Origin: Physocladia obscura
Taxonomy: Eukaryota; Chytridiomycota; Chytridiomycetes; Chytridiales; Chytriomycetaceae
Direction: 5' to 3'
Length of the DNA: 21,032 nt
Assembly: GCA_027596945.1 (NCBI GenBank)
Contig: JADGJH010000324.1
Coordinates: 1 to 21,032 of the forward strand
A model generated the notes under the pieces. The model did no database searches. It saw only the letters and a program-made list of their open reading frames with translations, and was not told the DNA's origin. Every line of letters starts with the position of its first letter. The first letter of the stretch is position 1. The translations under genes were made by a program, and so were the position numbers. Below, piece by piece: positions 1-9,780 of the stretch.

Positions 1-455
1 TACAAAAAAGTGAAAACTACAACCAAACTACAGCTGCACTCACCTTATGCCCATTATAATATGCCTTTTGTGTATTTTCAGGTCTTGCAATTCCTCAAAC
101 TGTTCTGTCAATAAAGCTAATACATGTATCGAGAGATCCTCCAGCTTCAAAGATTGCATTCACACAATTTTGCATCTATGCCTTGTTCAAACGCACAGAA
201 TCCCAGACTAGCAGATGCTTGAATCAATTATATACATGCTCTAGAATATCGTTGAATATTGACAAGAGTGCTTTGCAGCTGTGGTCAAATAATTGCACCA
301 TGCTTCCAAGTTGATGAGGCCATGTCATACGATTCAACAAAATACACAAGCCTCTTTTCCTGTAGCATTGTAGTAATTACGTGTAACAAATGGATCTGGA
401 ATCTCCAGCTCTTCAGCTAACTGGGTGATTTTGGCTGTTGTAAATTGAAAATGAA
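1..455 (-). pseudogene. Decayed PIF/Harbinger-type DDE transposase fragment
   Basis: Read on the minus strand, this stretch gives pieces typical of a PIF/Harbinger-like (DDE_Tnp_4) transposase in two adjoining frames. From high to low coordinates they are: a helical N-terminal motif ending LEIPDPFVTRN; then, after a frame change, NRMTWPHQLGSMVQLF and a segment like FKHLLVWDSVRLN; then the first catalytic-Asp region CISFIDRTV followed by GIARPENTQKAYYNGHK. Several in-frame stops and one frameshift interrupt it, so it is not functional as read. The family's usual 'FIDGT' reads FIDRT here, so the Asp survives but the Gly is changed. A good splice-donor-like sequence (AAG|GTGAGT at 44-41) follows GHK, so an intron may begin there. 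The remaining catalytic residues would lie left of the window. No terminal inverted repeat is visible. The family call rests on motif memory. Confidence 0.7.
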
Positions 456-1360
456 ACTTCTACTGATTTTCACTTTTATTCAAAGGACAAACCAATTTTC
501 AATCTGCTGGATTCTTTGGTGTTTGGAAAAAAAAATTAGTTCTCAGACTGTCTGGAATGAAAAAGAAATGTCACATCTTACTGAATCTTCTCATAGTAAT
601 ACTAGTGCTGATATAAAAAGTTTCTTGGTATCATAATGCATCACTTTTTCTTTTCAACAATGTTTCTTGTTGAGTATCAAGAATTTATAGACAGAGACTT
701 AATTTGTAAAAGTATGCTAAAGGCTGGTTTCAGCATTGCAAATGTGAAGTTACACTTTGAAACCAACAACATTTTTTTATTGAAACCTAGAGCTCTGACA
801 GTAGCTACAGTGAATCAATTGAATAATGCCAAACAAAATGTGGTTATTTTACTGCAGCCACTTCTTGCTCAAATTGTATCAGTAATTTATATTATTTATC
901 TGTTTTCAGCAGTTATCACTATTTATTAAATAGTTTTTAAGCAAAATTGTTTACCCAAATTGATCAGCTGGCTTTACCTCATTACTTTTCTTCCATTTCA
1001 AATGACAAATGTTGATTACAAATTATACCACTTTCCCCTAAAAATTGTCCGGAAAATAATAATACATAGAAGGACAATGCAGTTATTTTTAAGTTATTTT
1101 TAATTTTCCAAGAATGCAAAGTCCAAATCAAAAATTTAAAATCCCGCCAGACGAAAAAAGACCCGTCCGGTTTCGGGCAAAGTGAGATAAAGCAAATTGA
1201 GAAAATTGGTCTAGGTTTGAAGAATCCTTAAACTGGTGAGGTGAGTTGTAGCAACACGATACCGCGAGTTTGTCAGTCTGATTCTCCAATAATCACAAAC
1301 AATTTCGGCTACTGACAAATTCTGATTGTTGACTGTCAAAAAAGATTTGAAAGTCTGACA
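456..1360. other. AT-rich intergenic DNA upstream of LCB2
   Basis: No gene could be assigned here. Two short plus-strand open frames (445-636 and 636-929) match no family I recognise and lie against the transposase remnant, so they are probably chance or decayed mobile DNA. The last 200 bp (about 1140-1360) are less AT-rich and must contain the LCB2 promoter and 5' leader. They include a GC-rich patch at about 1163-1180 in which CCCG and CGGG can pair around a short loop. No clear TATA box was found at a fixed distance from the start codon. Confidence 0.4.
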
Positions 1361-3223
1361 ATGGGAAAGGGAAGCAGAGCTCACTTCAAGGCCAACCAGC
1401 CGCCGTTGTCTTCGGCAGATCTCTTGACGGCCGCCGTTGTTGATGCTCCGTTCGGAATGTACAAGAGCGACACCGATTCCTCGTCAGCGCAAGCAAAGTC
1501 GGCAGATACTACCAAATACTTAGAAACCGCAGCAGCTGAGCCTTCCTCCGTTCCCACTGGTGGATTTGTTTTTCACGGCAACAACCACGGCGAGCACTGC
1601 ATTGAGAAGACTCCGCTGCATGTTCTCATTACAACCTATCTATCCTACTTTATTCTGATTATCACTGGTCATCTCAGAGACTTTATTGGTTTTAGAACAA
1701 ACCCCGCTGCTTATGCTCATCTGCGCAACAAAAATGTACGTTTCGTGCCTTTGTCTTACCGTTTTTGTTTTATTTAGGTTGTTTCCAATTTAACCCATAT
1801 TTTTTTGAATATCTACATATTAGGGTTATGCTCCACTTAATTCTGGTTTCGACACTTTTTACCATCGCCGCTTATACACCCGAATCAGAGATGTTTTTAA
1901 CCGCCCAATCACAAATGTCCCCGGTCGTACTATCACACTTCTTGAACGACAATCAAAAGACTACAACAAATCTTTTCAGCTAAAGGGGACCACCAGAGAA
2001 GTACTCAACCTATCCTCATACAATTATCTTGGATTTGCTCAAAGCGAAGGTCCTTGTGCTGATGCTGTTGAAGCTGTCATTAAAAAGTGAGTCAATTAGA
2101 TGAGAAAAAAATTTTTTTTTGCACAAGTTGACAAAATCATTTCCATGCTAGATATGGAATTCAAGGGGGTACTTCCCGAATGGATAATGGAACTCTCGAT
2201 TTGCATCTTGAAGCAGAATCTCTTGTTGCCCGTTTTATGGGCAAGGAAGCCGCCATGATTGTTTCTATGGGTTTCGCCACTAACTCTACTACAATTCCAT
2301 CTCTTGCTGGAAAAGGCTCTCTTGTAATTTCAGACGAATTAAACCACGCTTCTATTGTATTTGGTGCGCGTGTTTCTGGCGCTAGTATCAAAGTGTTCAA
2401 ACACAACGACATGAAAGATCTCGAGCAAGTCCTCCGTGAAGCTATTTCTCAGGGTCAGCCCCGAACCCACCGTCCATGGAAGAAAATTCTGTTGATAGTT
2501 GAAGGATTGTACAGCATGGAAGGAAGCATCTGTAACCTTCCGGGAATCATTGCTCTAAAAAACAAGTACAAGTTTTACTTGTACCTCGACGAAGCACACT
2601 CTGTTGGAGCCATGGGACCGAATGGTCGCGGAATCTGCGACTACTATGGAATCGACCCAAGCAACGTGGATATTCTCATGGGCACATTCACAAAATCCTT
2701 CGGTGCCGCAGGAGGATACTTGGCTGCCAGCAAGCGTGTCATTGACTATATTCGCTTTAATTCTCACTCTAATGTATACGCAGAGTCAATCACTCCACCA
2801 ATTTTGCAGCAAATTATCACTAGCACAAAGATTATAATGTGCGAAGAGCATGGTAATGATGGACGCCGCAGAATCCAGCAGTTGGCTCAAAACAGCAAAT
2901 ACTTTTGCTCGGAACTTAAACGCATGGGATTTATTGTGTATGGCGTCGATTCACCAGTTGTTCCCTTACTTTTGTGCCACCCGGCCAAAATTCCAGCCTT
3001 TAGCCGCGAAATGCTCAAACGTGGCATTGCTGTCGTTGTTGTTGGTTACCCGGGAACACCCATCATCACCTCACGAGTCCGTTTCTGCATCAGTGCTGCC
3101 CATACCATGGAGGATATTAAGTGGGCTCTGGAGCAGATCAGTGAGGTCGGAGACATGCTTCTGTTGAAAGTTAGTGAGGAAAACGGGGAACGTGTCAAGA
3201 AGGAAAAAAAAAAGTTGCAATAG
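1361..3223 (+). CDS. LCB2: Serine palmitoyltransferase subunit 2 (LCB2), three exons
   Basis: This is the catalytic, PLP-binding subunit of serine palmitoyltransferase, which joins L-serine and palmitoyl-CoA to make 3-ketosphinganine, the first step of sphingolipid synthesis, at the ER membrane with LCB1. Exons are 1361-1735, 1824-2086 and 2152-3223; introns are 88 and 65 nt with GT-AG ends. The spliced protein has 569 residues, close to yeast Lcb2 (561). A membrane segment lies at about residues 84-103. The alpha-oxoamine synthase fold follows, with [31 protein letters not shown] (PLP-contacting Asp359 and His362) and [13 protein letters not shown], where Lys394 is the Schiff-base lysine. 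That lysine motif is diagnostic of LCB2, since LCB1 lacks the lysine. All catalytic residues expected are present. The tail is Lys-rich (VKKEKKKLQ). The next gene starts about 110 bp downstream on the same strand. Confidence 0.95.
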
Positions 3224-3335
3224 AATGATTGTCATTTTGCAATTTGTTTTATCAGATTTTTTTTTCTCTTTTTTAATGTCATTTCCTTTGATCATTTTTA
3301 CAAAAATTGTCATGACTAGTTTTAACTTTGAAAAA

Positions 3336-4559
3336 ATGGCTGATTGGGAGGTTATTCAAGAGGAGATCGTTTTGCGGAAAGATGCAGATAATTCTGACAA
3401 AAAGTATAGGCATGATATTAAAAAAAAGTGTGCCGAAGGCGAAACAAAAAGAAACAACGACAAAGTTACAAACGACGAAATCGGTTGCTCCGATATTAAT
3501 GAAACATCGGCTGTTAATTTTCCCGATTCAGAGGAGTTGAAGATTTTTCCAATTATGCTTGTTATAGTTGTCTTATTGCTGATTGCGGTTATCTTGATCC
3601 TCACAAAAAGGGAACTAATTTTCTGGTCGCCGACGACAATAGTTGGAATTGGCGCACCTCGCCCACCAGGACCACACAAAATTGAAACACATTTGATTGG
3701 GCAATGGTACTGGCCATCCACACATAAACGTACTGCTGAAATAGTCAAAGCCCTCGCAAAAAACACAAACAATACTTCAATATACCGAATCCATTTCCTT
3801 CAGCCAGGTCACCATCAATCAGTTTTAAAAACGCGTAAACAGCAAAAAGAATATTTTTCAGCCCTTCTTGACTACGACGCATATTTCCCAATTGAAACGC
3901 TCCATACCAAATTAAACATTGCATTCACTTCACTTCATCCACCAGGATCCAGGCTCCATGCGTCCGACGCATTTGCATATGCTTCGGACAATATCGAGCA
4001 AGAAAGAGGTAATGCCTGGCTCACCCGCGTCGCGATCCTTGCCAACCAGGATATTTATTTCGACGAATCGCTTGCACTCCTAGAAACGTCACCAGACGCA
4101 TCAGATTTGTCACATTATACTGCATATTTCCTGTCGCGCCATGAGATACCCGAAAACGAAGAAACGTCTCGGATTGGGACGCAATGTGGGCCGAAATTCA
4201 TCGGCAGCCACGACGCGTTTGTTTTTGTGCCACCATTGCCCTTTCCGCTAATTGAGAAATGTAAATTCGAGTTGGGGTCATGGGGAATTGAGGCACGGTT
4301 GTTGTGGGAATTTGAACAGTTTGGAATGACGGGAAGGAATCCTTGTGAGGATATCAAGATTTGGCATGTTCATAGTGACGGTCCTGTCAATAATGATGAT
4401 GAATCTGTCGATGAGTTTATTCATAAACGGATTAAGATGCAGTTTCCAGGTTCTTCTCAAATGCCAGTAGTTGGAGAAAAGAGACCAATGCCTGAAGTCA
4501 ATACTGGCGGAAGAAGTTCAATTGCGTTTCCGGAGGGTTTGAAACCAAGATACAAATGA
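3336..4559 (+). CDS. Putative type II membrane protein with glycosyltransferase-like domain
   Basis: This intronless frame gives 407 residues. It has a 69-residue charged, Lys-rich N-terminus, one strongly hydrophobic segment at about 70-90 (IFPIMLVIVVLLLIAVILIL) and a large C-terminal domain, the layout of a type II Golgi or ER membrane enzyme. In the domain I see ANQDIYFDESL at about 236-246 (a possible metal-binding acidic motif), YFLSRHE, GSHDAFVF at about 290-297, FELGSWGIEARLLWEF at about 311-326 and NPCEDIKIWHVHSD at about 335-348. This pattern recalls uncharacterised GT-A-like glycosyltransferase families of protists and algae, but I cannot name a family or substrate. The ATG at 3336 is chosen for its strong context (A at -3, G at +4). 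In-frame ATGs at 3276 and 3312 would add an N-terminal extension. The frame also runs back into the LCB2 3' end, where it is a shadow. Confidence 0.75.
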   Translation: MADWEVIQEEIVLRKDADNSDKKYRHDIKKKCAEGETKRNNDKVTNDEIGCSDINETSAVNFPDSEELKIFPIMLVIVVLLLIAVILILTKRELIFWSPTTIVGIGAPRPPGPHKIETHLIGQWYWPSTHKRTAEIVKALAKNTNNTSIYRIHFLQPGHHQSVLKTRKQQKEYFSALLDYDAYFPIETLHTKLNIAFTSLHPPGSRLHASDAFAYASDNIEQERGNAWLTRVAILANQDIYFDESLALLETSPDASDLSHYTAYFLSRHEIPENEETSRIGTQCGPKFIGSHDAFVFVPPLPFPLIEKCKFELGSWGIEARLLWEFEQFGMTGRNPCEDIKIWHVHSDGPVNNDDESVDEFIHKRIKMQFPGSSQMPVVGEKRPMPEVNTGGRSSIAFPEGLKPRYK

Positions 4560-4616
4560 AATATGGGAATTAAATGCAAAGGAGTCGCAATGGAAATGAT
4601 TGTTGGATTTTTTTTT

Positions 4617-7600
4617 TCACACATAAAATTTCTTGTTCAGCAAATAGGTCATTAGGTTGACATTAACTTTTGCCAAATCAAACAAAACGATTGTTTGAAC
4701 ACCATCATACTGGTTTTGCAATAATTCTTCCAGTTTCAACACTATAGGTTCAGTCAGTTTAACACCAAGTGCTGATACATCAATGGTGAAAATTCCAGCT
4801 TCGGCAGAGGAGATTGTTAAGGAAATTTGACTGTATCTATGACAAAAATAAGTACATCAATGTAAAATTGATTAAAATTTTTGTCACGAAACTGTTTTGG
4901 TGTATATTCTCCGATGGACATAAGAACTCCTCTTTTGTAAAGATCAGCTGCTGTGAATTTGAACGATCCGAATTGTGGAACAGATCCGGATTTTTGAAGT
5001 TCTTTGAGATGAAAATATTGCCGAGAAAATATGAAAGGCGTCTTCTTGAGTTTGGTTCTGATAAATAAAAAATAAATAAAAAATAAATAAATATTCAACA
5101 ATTAGATAAATGAATTAACATTACGTTTTTTTATGCTGGGTCATACAAGAATTTATGTAATCATGGTATGATTTTTTCTGGTCAGATAAGTACTTTGACT
5201 TTTCTTTCAAATTCAATAATGTTTTCCTAAGAGATTGCGCTTCTGCTTTTCTCTGGTTTTTGCGTTTATGTCTGTTGAGCATATCCTAATCGCATATTAT
5301 CAGTAATTTTATTTTTGATTTAAAGCTTACAAACTTGAGCAATCATGTTAATCATATCTTGATAGCCATTCTCTCTTTTGACCAAACCCAACTCTTCCAA
5401 TTTTTCCATATTTTCTAAAGCTCGGCGTTTCACAAAGTCAAAAGTGAGTCTTTTTGTGTTTTTTTTGCGCAGTCAATTAATTTTTCAGAAAATTATAAGG
5501 AAAAATTAAAATTCACTTACGAATTATTATTCTCAGATTTAAGACAAAATAATGAACCGCTTCCAAAAAAGAGCGATTTCTCCAGGGGAACGCCAAGACG
5601 TGTAGAAAAAGTTTGACTGCTCCTTGGGCTGATAACTCGATTTAATTTATGTACCCCAGTTGTTTTATTTCCAACACTTGAACCCAACTGCTCAACAAGC
5701 AAGGTTCCATTATCCACGAATTGCTTCCAATTACTTTTGTCCGTCAATTTGCTTGACGTAGAGCCGTCAATAGATGCTGTCTCCGTCGTATCACCTACAT
5801 TATGCTGAATCAGTGATTGCCCAGATCCAGAATCGACGAACTTTCTCCATTCTTGCATATCTTTTTTTTGCTGACGCTCTTCTAATTTAGCTAAGTCTGC
5901 GCTGGTGTGTGTTTGAAAATCTTCTTCTTCTTTCCTGGAAGTAGGCGATTCAAGAATCTCAAGGAGTGTTTTACCGCCTTGTAATTTGATTAAAATAAGA
6001 ATCAATCGTTTTGTTTCGGATACGAGGTGCTTGATGTTGTGTTTTGCAAGGTCTTGACTGTTTTGAGGTGATGATAAGCGGTTGACCAAATTCAGATATA
6101 CTTCGTGTTTTGTTGTTTCGGACGGTGATGGCGCTGGACCAAGTTCTTCGAGAATAGATTTTAATGGATCGTTTTTTTCTGATATCTTTGTTTATGTTTT
6201 AAAAACAGAAATTGAAAAATGAAGTCTCACAATATCATCGACATTATTGTTAAGGGCGGCATGAACCTGAAAAATCTCATTCGGTGAGATAAAAATTGAT
6301 AGTTTATGGTGACTTGTCAGGTCAATGTATTCGTTAATTTCAAAGTATTCTTCTGATGTGGAGACATTTGAAGCTTTTTTCCGACAATTGTCAGCAAAAA
6401 TTTTGAAGAAAAAAAAAAGGTACCATCATTAAAGAACTTCATAAATTTTTTGTGTGATTCTGTAATAAAATATTTAAGTTCCAGATTATTTTCTACGCCA
6501 ACTACTCTCAAAACAGAAATTTGATGTAATGTTTTTGCAACCTGAGGAGTATATAAGAAAGAGAAATTGTGAGGAGAACCAAACTGCAAACAATAGTGTT
6601 TAAAACTTAGTAACCTCAGCCAGATTTCTACGTTGAGTTGGTGAAATTGACGTTTCGATAATATCAAAACCTTCTGGTGCACTGATTATTGATATAAGTG
6701 ATAAGAGACGGCATACAATAACTTACATAATAGCAGGGTTCATATAACGATAATAAATCAAGTTGCCAACTATTTTCAAAATCTCTTCGTCACTGTCGGG
6801 AAATTTGTCTTTAAGCGCTAGCTTCAACTGCAAGGAAATGTATCGAATTCCGAAAGGCATATTTTTCAAAGAATTTATAATTGCACTCATAAACTCTTTA
6901 ACTATGCTTGTCAGCTTTTGAGTATCTGCAAGATTGGATTTTTCACAGTGATGTTTTTAATACAACAAAAAATACAATTTTTTCTTTTACTCGTTTTGAT
7001 TGTCTCTTGGACTTCAATATCAGCTGAGATTTGTTCGACAGTTGCGTCGTATGGTCTTTTACTATTCTCGCCAGACTCTGATTCATCTTGACGAATGAGA
7101 TTTTTGTAAACCTGTTGATAGTCATATATTATACATTTTGTGTTTGTTGCATATACTGTTTTACAGAACTCACAAAGGTTGGGTCAGTTTCAAGATCCAA
7201 AGATTTGTTATTCAGTATAATCTTTATGAGTGGTTGGAAAAGATTACGGAAATATTGCCTCTCTTTCGCCCCACTAAAAATGAAAAAAATGAAATGAAGA
7301 AAAGAAATTAAAACTTACCGAACGTACTGTAATACAAGTTTGATAAAGAGAGGGTTAGAGCGCCAGAACTCATCCAACTTCTCAATTTCATTAATTTCGA
7401 GTTTGATCGCGGTCTATATAAAATACATTTTAAGATAGCAAAATAATTATACATTGCAAAAATTTACTTTGATTAAATTCAGCAGAAGGTACTCTTCTCG
7501 AATATTTTGAGCATACCCAAACAAAGTTAAAGTGACCTGTTCCAAAACTTTCAAAATACTTCCTGCAGTTTGCTTGTTGAGGGTATACATGAGTTTGGCC

Positions 7601-9632
7601 AAGTAATTTGGATTTGTTTGTAACAGATAAAACAACTGCTGGTAAGCTTCAAGCTTCTTTCTTGCTTCTTTGTCTAACACTCTTTGGGTAAACGGGGAAG
7701 CACATTTTTCAGTGGCAGATAGGTCACTAAATCTTGGTTCGGAATTTCCGGTTACAGTGATTGAATTTTTGAGTTTCTTGTAATATGCTGTTGTGGTTGT
7801 TGCGCTGGCACCTACACTCAAAGTTTGATGATAAACTTCTTCAATGTCGATCCGATTTTTGATGAGGAGCGCAATCTTCAGATCCAATTCATTTAATTCG
7901 GACTCCGTCGCTGCATTTTCTCTGATTGCTTCAACAACACGCTGGCGCAGATTTTCAATGTCGAGGTCATCCTCAAAATCGCGATCAGAATCGTCAAGAA
8001 GATGAACAAAGTCTTGTATAATACGAACTGGCGGATTTTCCAACAACGCTGTGTTTTTTGTACATGTAAACAATGAGTTGAAAGAAAATTTTATTTTGCG
8101 TCTGGGGTGGCCTTACTCAAGTTTTGAAAAGCGTTTCTCATTTGTTTTGCTCGCCATAATGCCTGAATCTTAACAATTGCATCGGCGTTGTTGTTGAAAT
8201 GCTCAATACGAGCTTTGTATTTGATTCGTTCTTTCTTTCCGCGGACTCGTGCTTGCAACTGAACTAATATAAACATCGATAATTCTAAACTTTTGATGAA
8301 AGTTACCTTGATAAACAATTGTTCTTTGCTTGACAGTTCTTTCCATCTGATTTTTTTGTCTTCTTCGGCTTTTTTATACTTTTTTGCTGTCAGTAGATGC
8401 TTTGCGTTACGAGTTCTTGCGATTGCTTGAATTTTTGTGATTTTGTAGACGCGATCCGCTTCTCTAAGATCGTTGAAAATTTTTCGAGCTTGTTTGGAAC
8501 GGACAAGAGATTGAATTTGAATCAGTTTTGCAATATTTTTGCGAAAATGATCATTTGTTTCTGTTTCGTAAACCATTCTTTCTTTGAGTTATTTGTCCGA
8601 AAAGTTATTGACAAAAAGGAAGAATACAAAAACAAAGCAGAAGGTGCAAGATTATACCGTTTTCCTGATATTTTTTCTCTGGTCTTGGAGTTGAAGCAGC
8701 AGCCAATGCATTCTCAATGTTTCCAAACTGTGGCATCAAAACGCCAGAGGCCTCGAGAGATTGCTGAGTTTCTTCAATTTGATCTTCAGTGAATGTAAGC
8801 TTTCCAACCAAGTTGTTTATGGAAGGTGCCAGACGTTTTGCTGCCAGAATGTGACTAAAATAATTTTGAGTAAGATAAAAGATGCCAATATGGTGTATTC
8901 CACCTGAGCGCATGAATGCAATACACAACTTTAGGAAAATTCTTTTTTTCATAAAGGTCAGTTGTTGTGAAAAAGAAAATCTGTAATTTTCGATGTTAAA
9001 TGAGGGCTTTCCGAAGACACATGGTATAAGCGCATAAGTACCTCTGGAAGTCCGACAGCCCGCATGGCATCAAATAAAAAATTTATGTTATCTGAATGCT
9101 TGTATTGTAGTTTATTTCGGTTCTGTTAATTTTTGATATTACATCATTTGTATTTGGGTGAGATCGCAAATTGAACCTTGCGCAACTCACCTCGAATATT
9201 TTTCTGACGCTTTCGGGGTGAAACGATTTGGCCAATTTAGCTAACGAAATCCCGTTTCTCATTTCTTCTTCAAGCTCTGTGGTCTGGGCAATTTCTTCTT
9301 TAATGCATGTCTCCATCCACCTGTTTGAATCAGGGTTTAAAATTTGAAAACGCGTTCAATCATAATGCGTTAATAAATTCTCAACTCTTTTGCCTCTTCA
9401 ATATGGCAAAGGTATTCATAAGTTTGAATGTCATGCCGCTCTCGATCCATCCAGGAACCGTCTTTTTTGTCTTCGTTAATTGTATTTTTATTGATGTCAG
9501 CCGAATGCCTTTGTAGTCTGACGCGTCCATGCTTTCCTGTAGCACAAAGTATTGCAAATATAATTTCAGTAATCAGCCTCATGATAAGTGAAGCTGCAAA
9601 CCATGATCTGAAGGGGATAAAACATCAGCCAT
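4617..9632 (-). CDS. IQGAP-family scaffold protein (CH, IQ, RasGAP-like, RasGAP_C), 21 exons
   Basis: IQGAPs bind F-actin, calmodulin or myosin light chains and Rho-type GTPases, and organise the cortex and cytokinetic ring. Exons: 9632-9602, 9536-9386, 9320-9191, 9122-9042, 8980-8904, 8854-8658, 8581-8307, 8258-8117, 8048-7468, 7413-7319, 7273-7174, 7111-6991, 6925-6727, 6681-6615, 6541-6424, 6373-6231, 6185-5521, 5449-5335, 5285-5125, 5057-4893, 4836-4617. They join in phase to 1277 residues; all introns are 45-76 nt. Domains: CH at about 50-165 (YEYLCHIEEAKEWMETC, VVYCIHALS), four IQ-like motifs at about 235-360, GAP-related domain at about 370-840 (NPPVRIIQDFVHLLDDSD, EEYLLLNLIKTA, LIYYRYMNPAI), a polar linker at about 840-1057, and RasGAP_C to the end (AADLYKRGVL, LAKVNVNLMTYLLNKKFYV). 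The ATG at 9632 has strong context (A at -3, G at +4). The donor at 4892 (GTTTCG) is the weakest junction. Confidence 0.92.
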
Positions 9633-9780
9633 TCTGTTTTGATGTTTAGACTGGTAATTGTTGATTGATTTTGTGGTGGATTGAGTCACCAATATTTTTA
9701 TTTTCACTGATTTTTACGGGCTCTGCCAAGTTGGATAATTTTAATTCGAAGAAAAAAAGACGAGAAAAAAACAAAACACA
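9633..9780. promoter_or_regulatory. Short divergent (bidirectional) promoter region
   Basis: Only 148 bp separate the start codon of the IQGAP gene (minus strand, 9632) from the start codon of the Asn/Gln-rich protein gene (plus strand, 9781). Both 5' leaders and both core promoters must fit here or overlap the neighbouring coding sequence. The stretch is AT-rich, with A-tracts just before the plus-strand ATG (AAAAAACAAAACACA at 9766-9780). I see no convincing TATA box. The promoter role is inferred from geometry. Confidence 0.55.

Noticed and set aside
2555..2767. Antisense open frames inside LCB2 exon 3.
   Set aside because: They are shadows of the strongly conserved LCB2 reading frame.
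3174..3335. Upstream extension of the membrane-protein frame to an ATG at 3174.
   Set aside because: It overlaps the 3' end of LCB2 in another frame and would give an unrelated N-terminus. ATGs at 3276, 3312 or 3336 are more credible starts.
6542..6583. An alternative in-frame acceptor (TTTGCAG at 6584) that would add 14 residues to the IQGAP GAP-related domain.
   Set aside because: It would leave an intron of only 31 nt, below the smallest (45 nt) in the gene, and the extra residues have no counterpart in the family alignment I remember.
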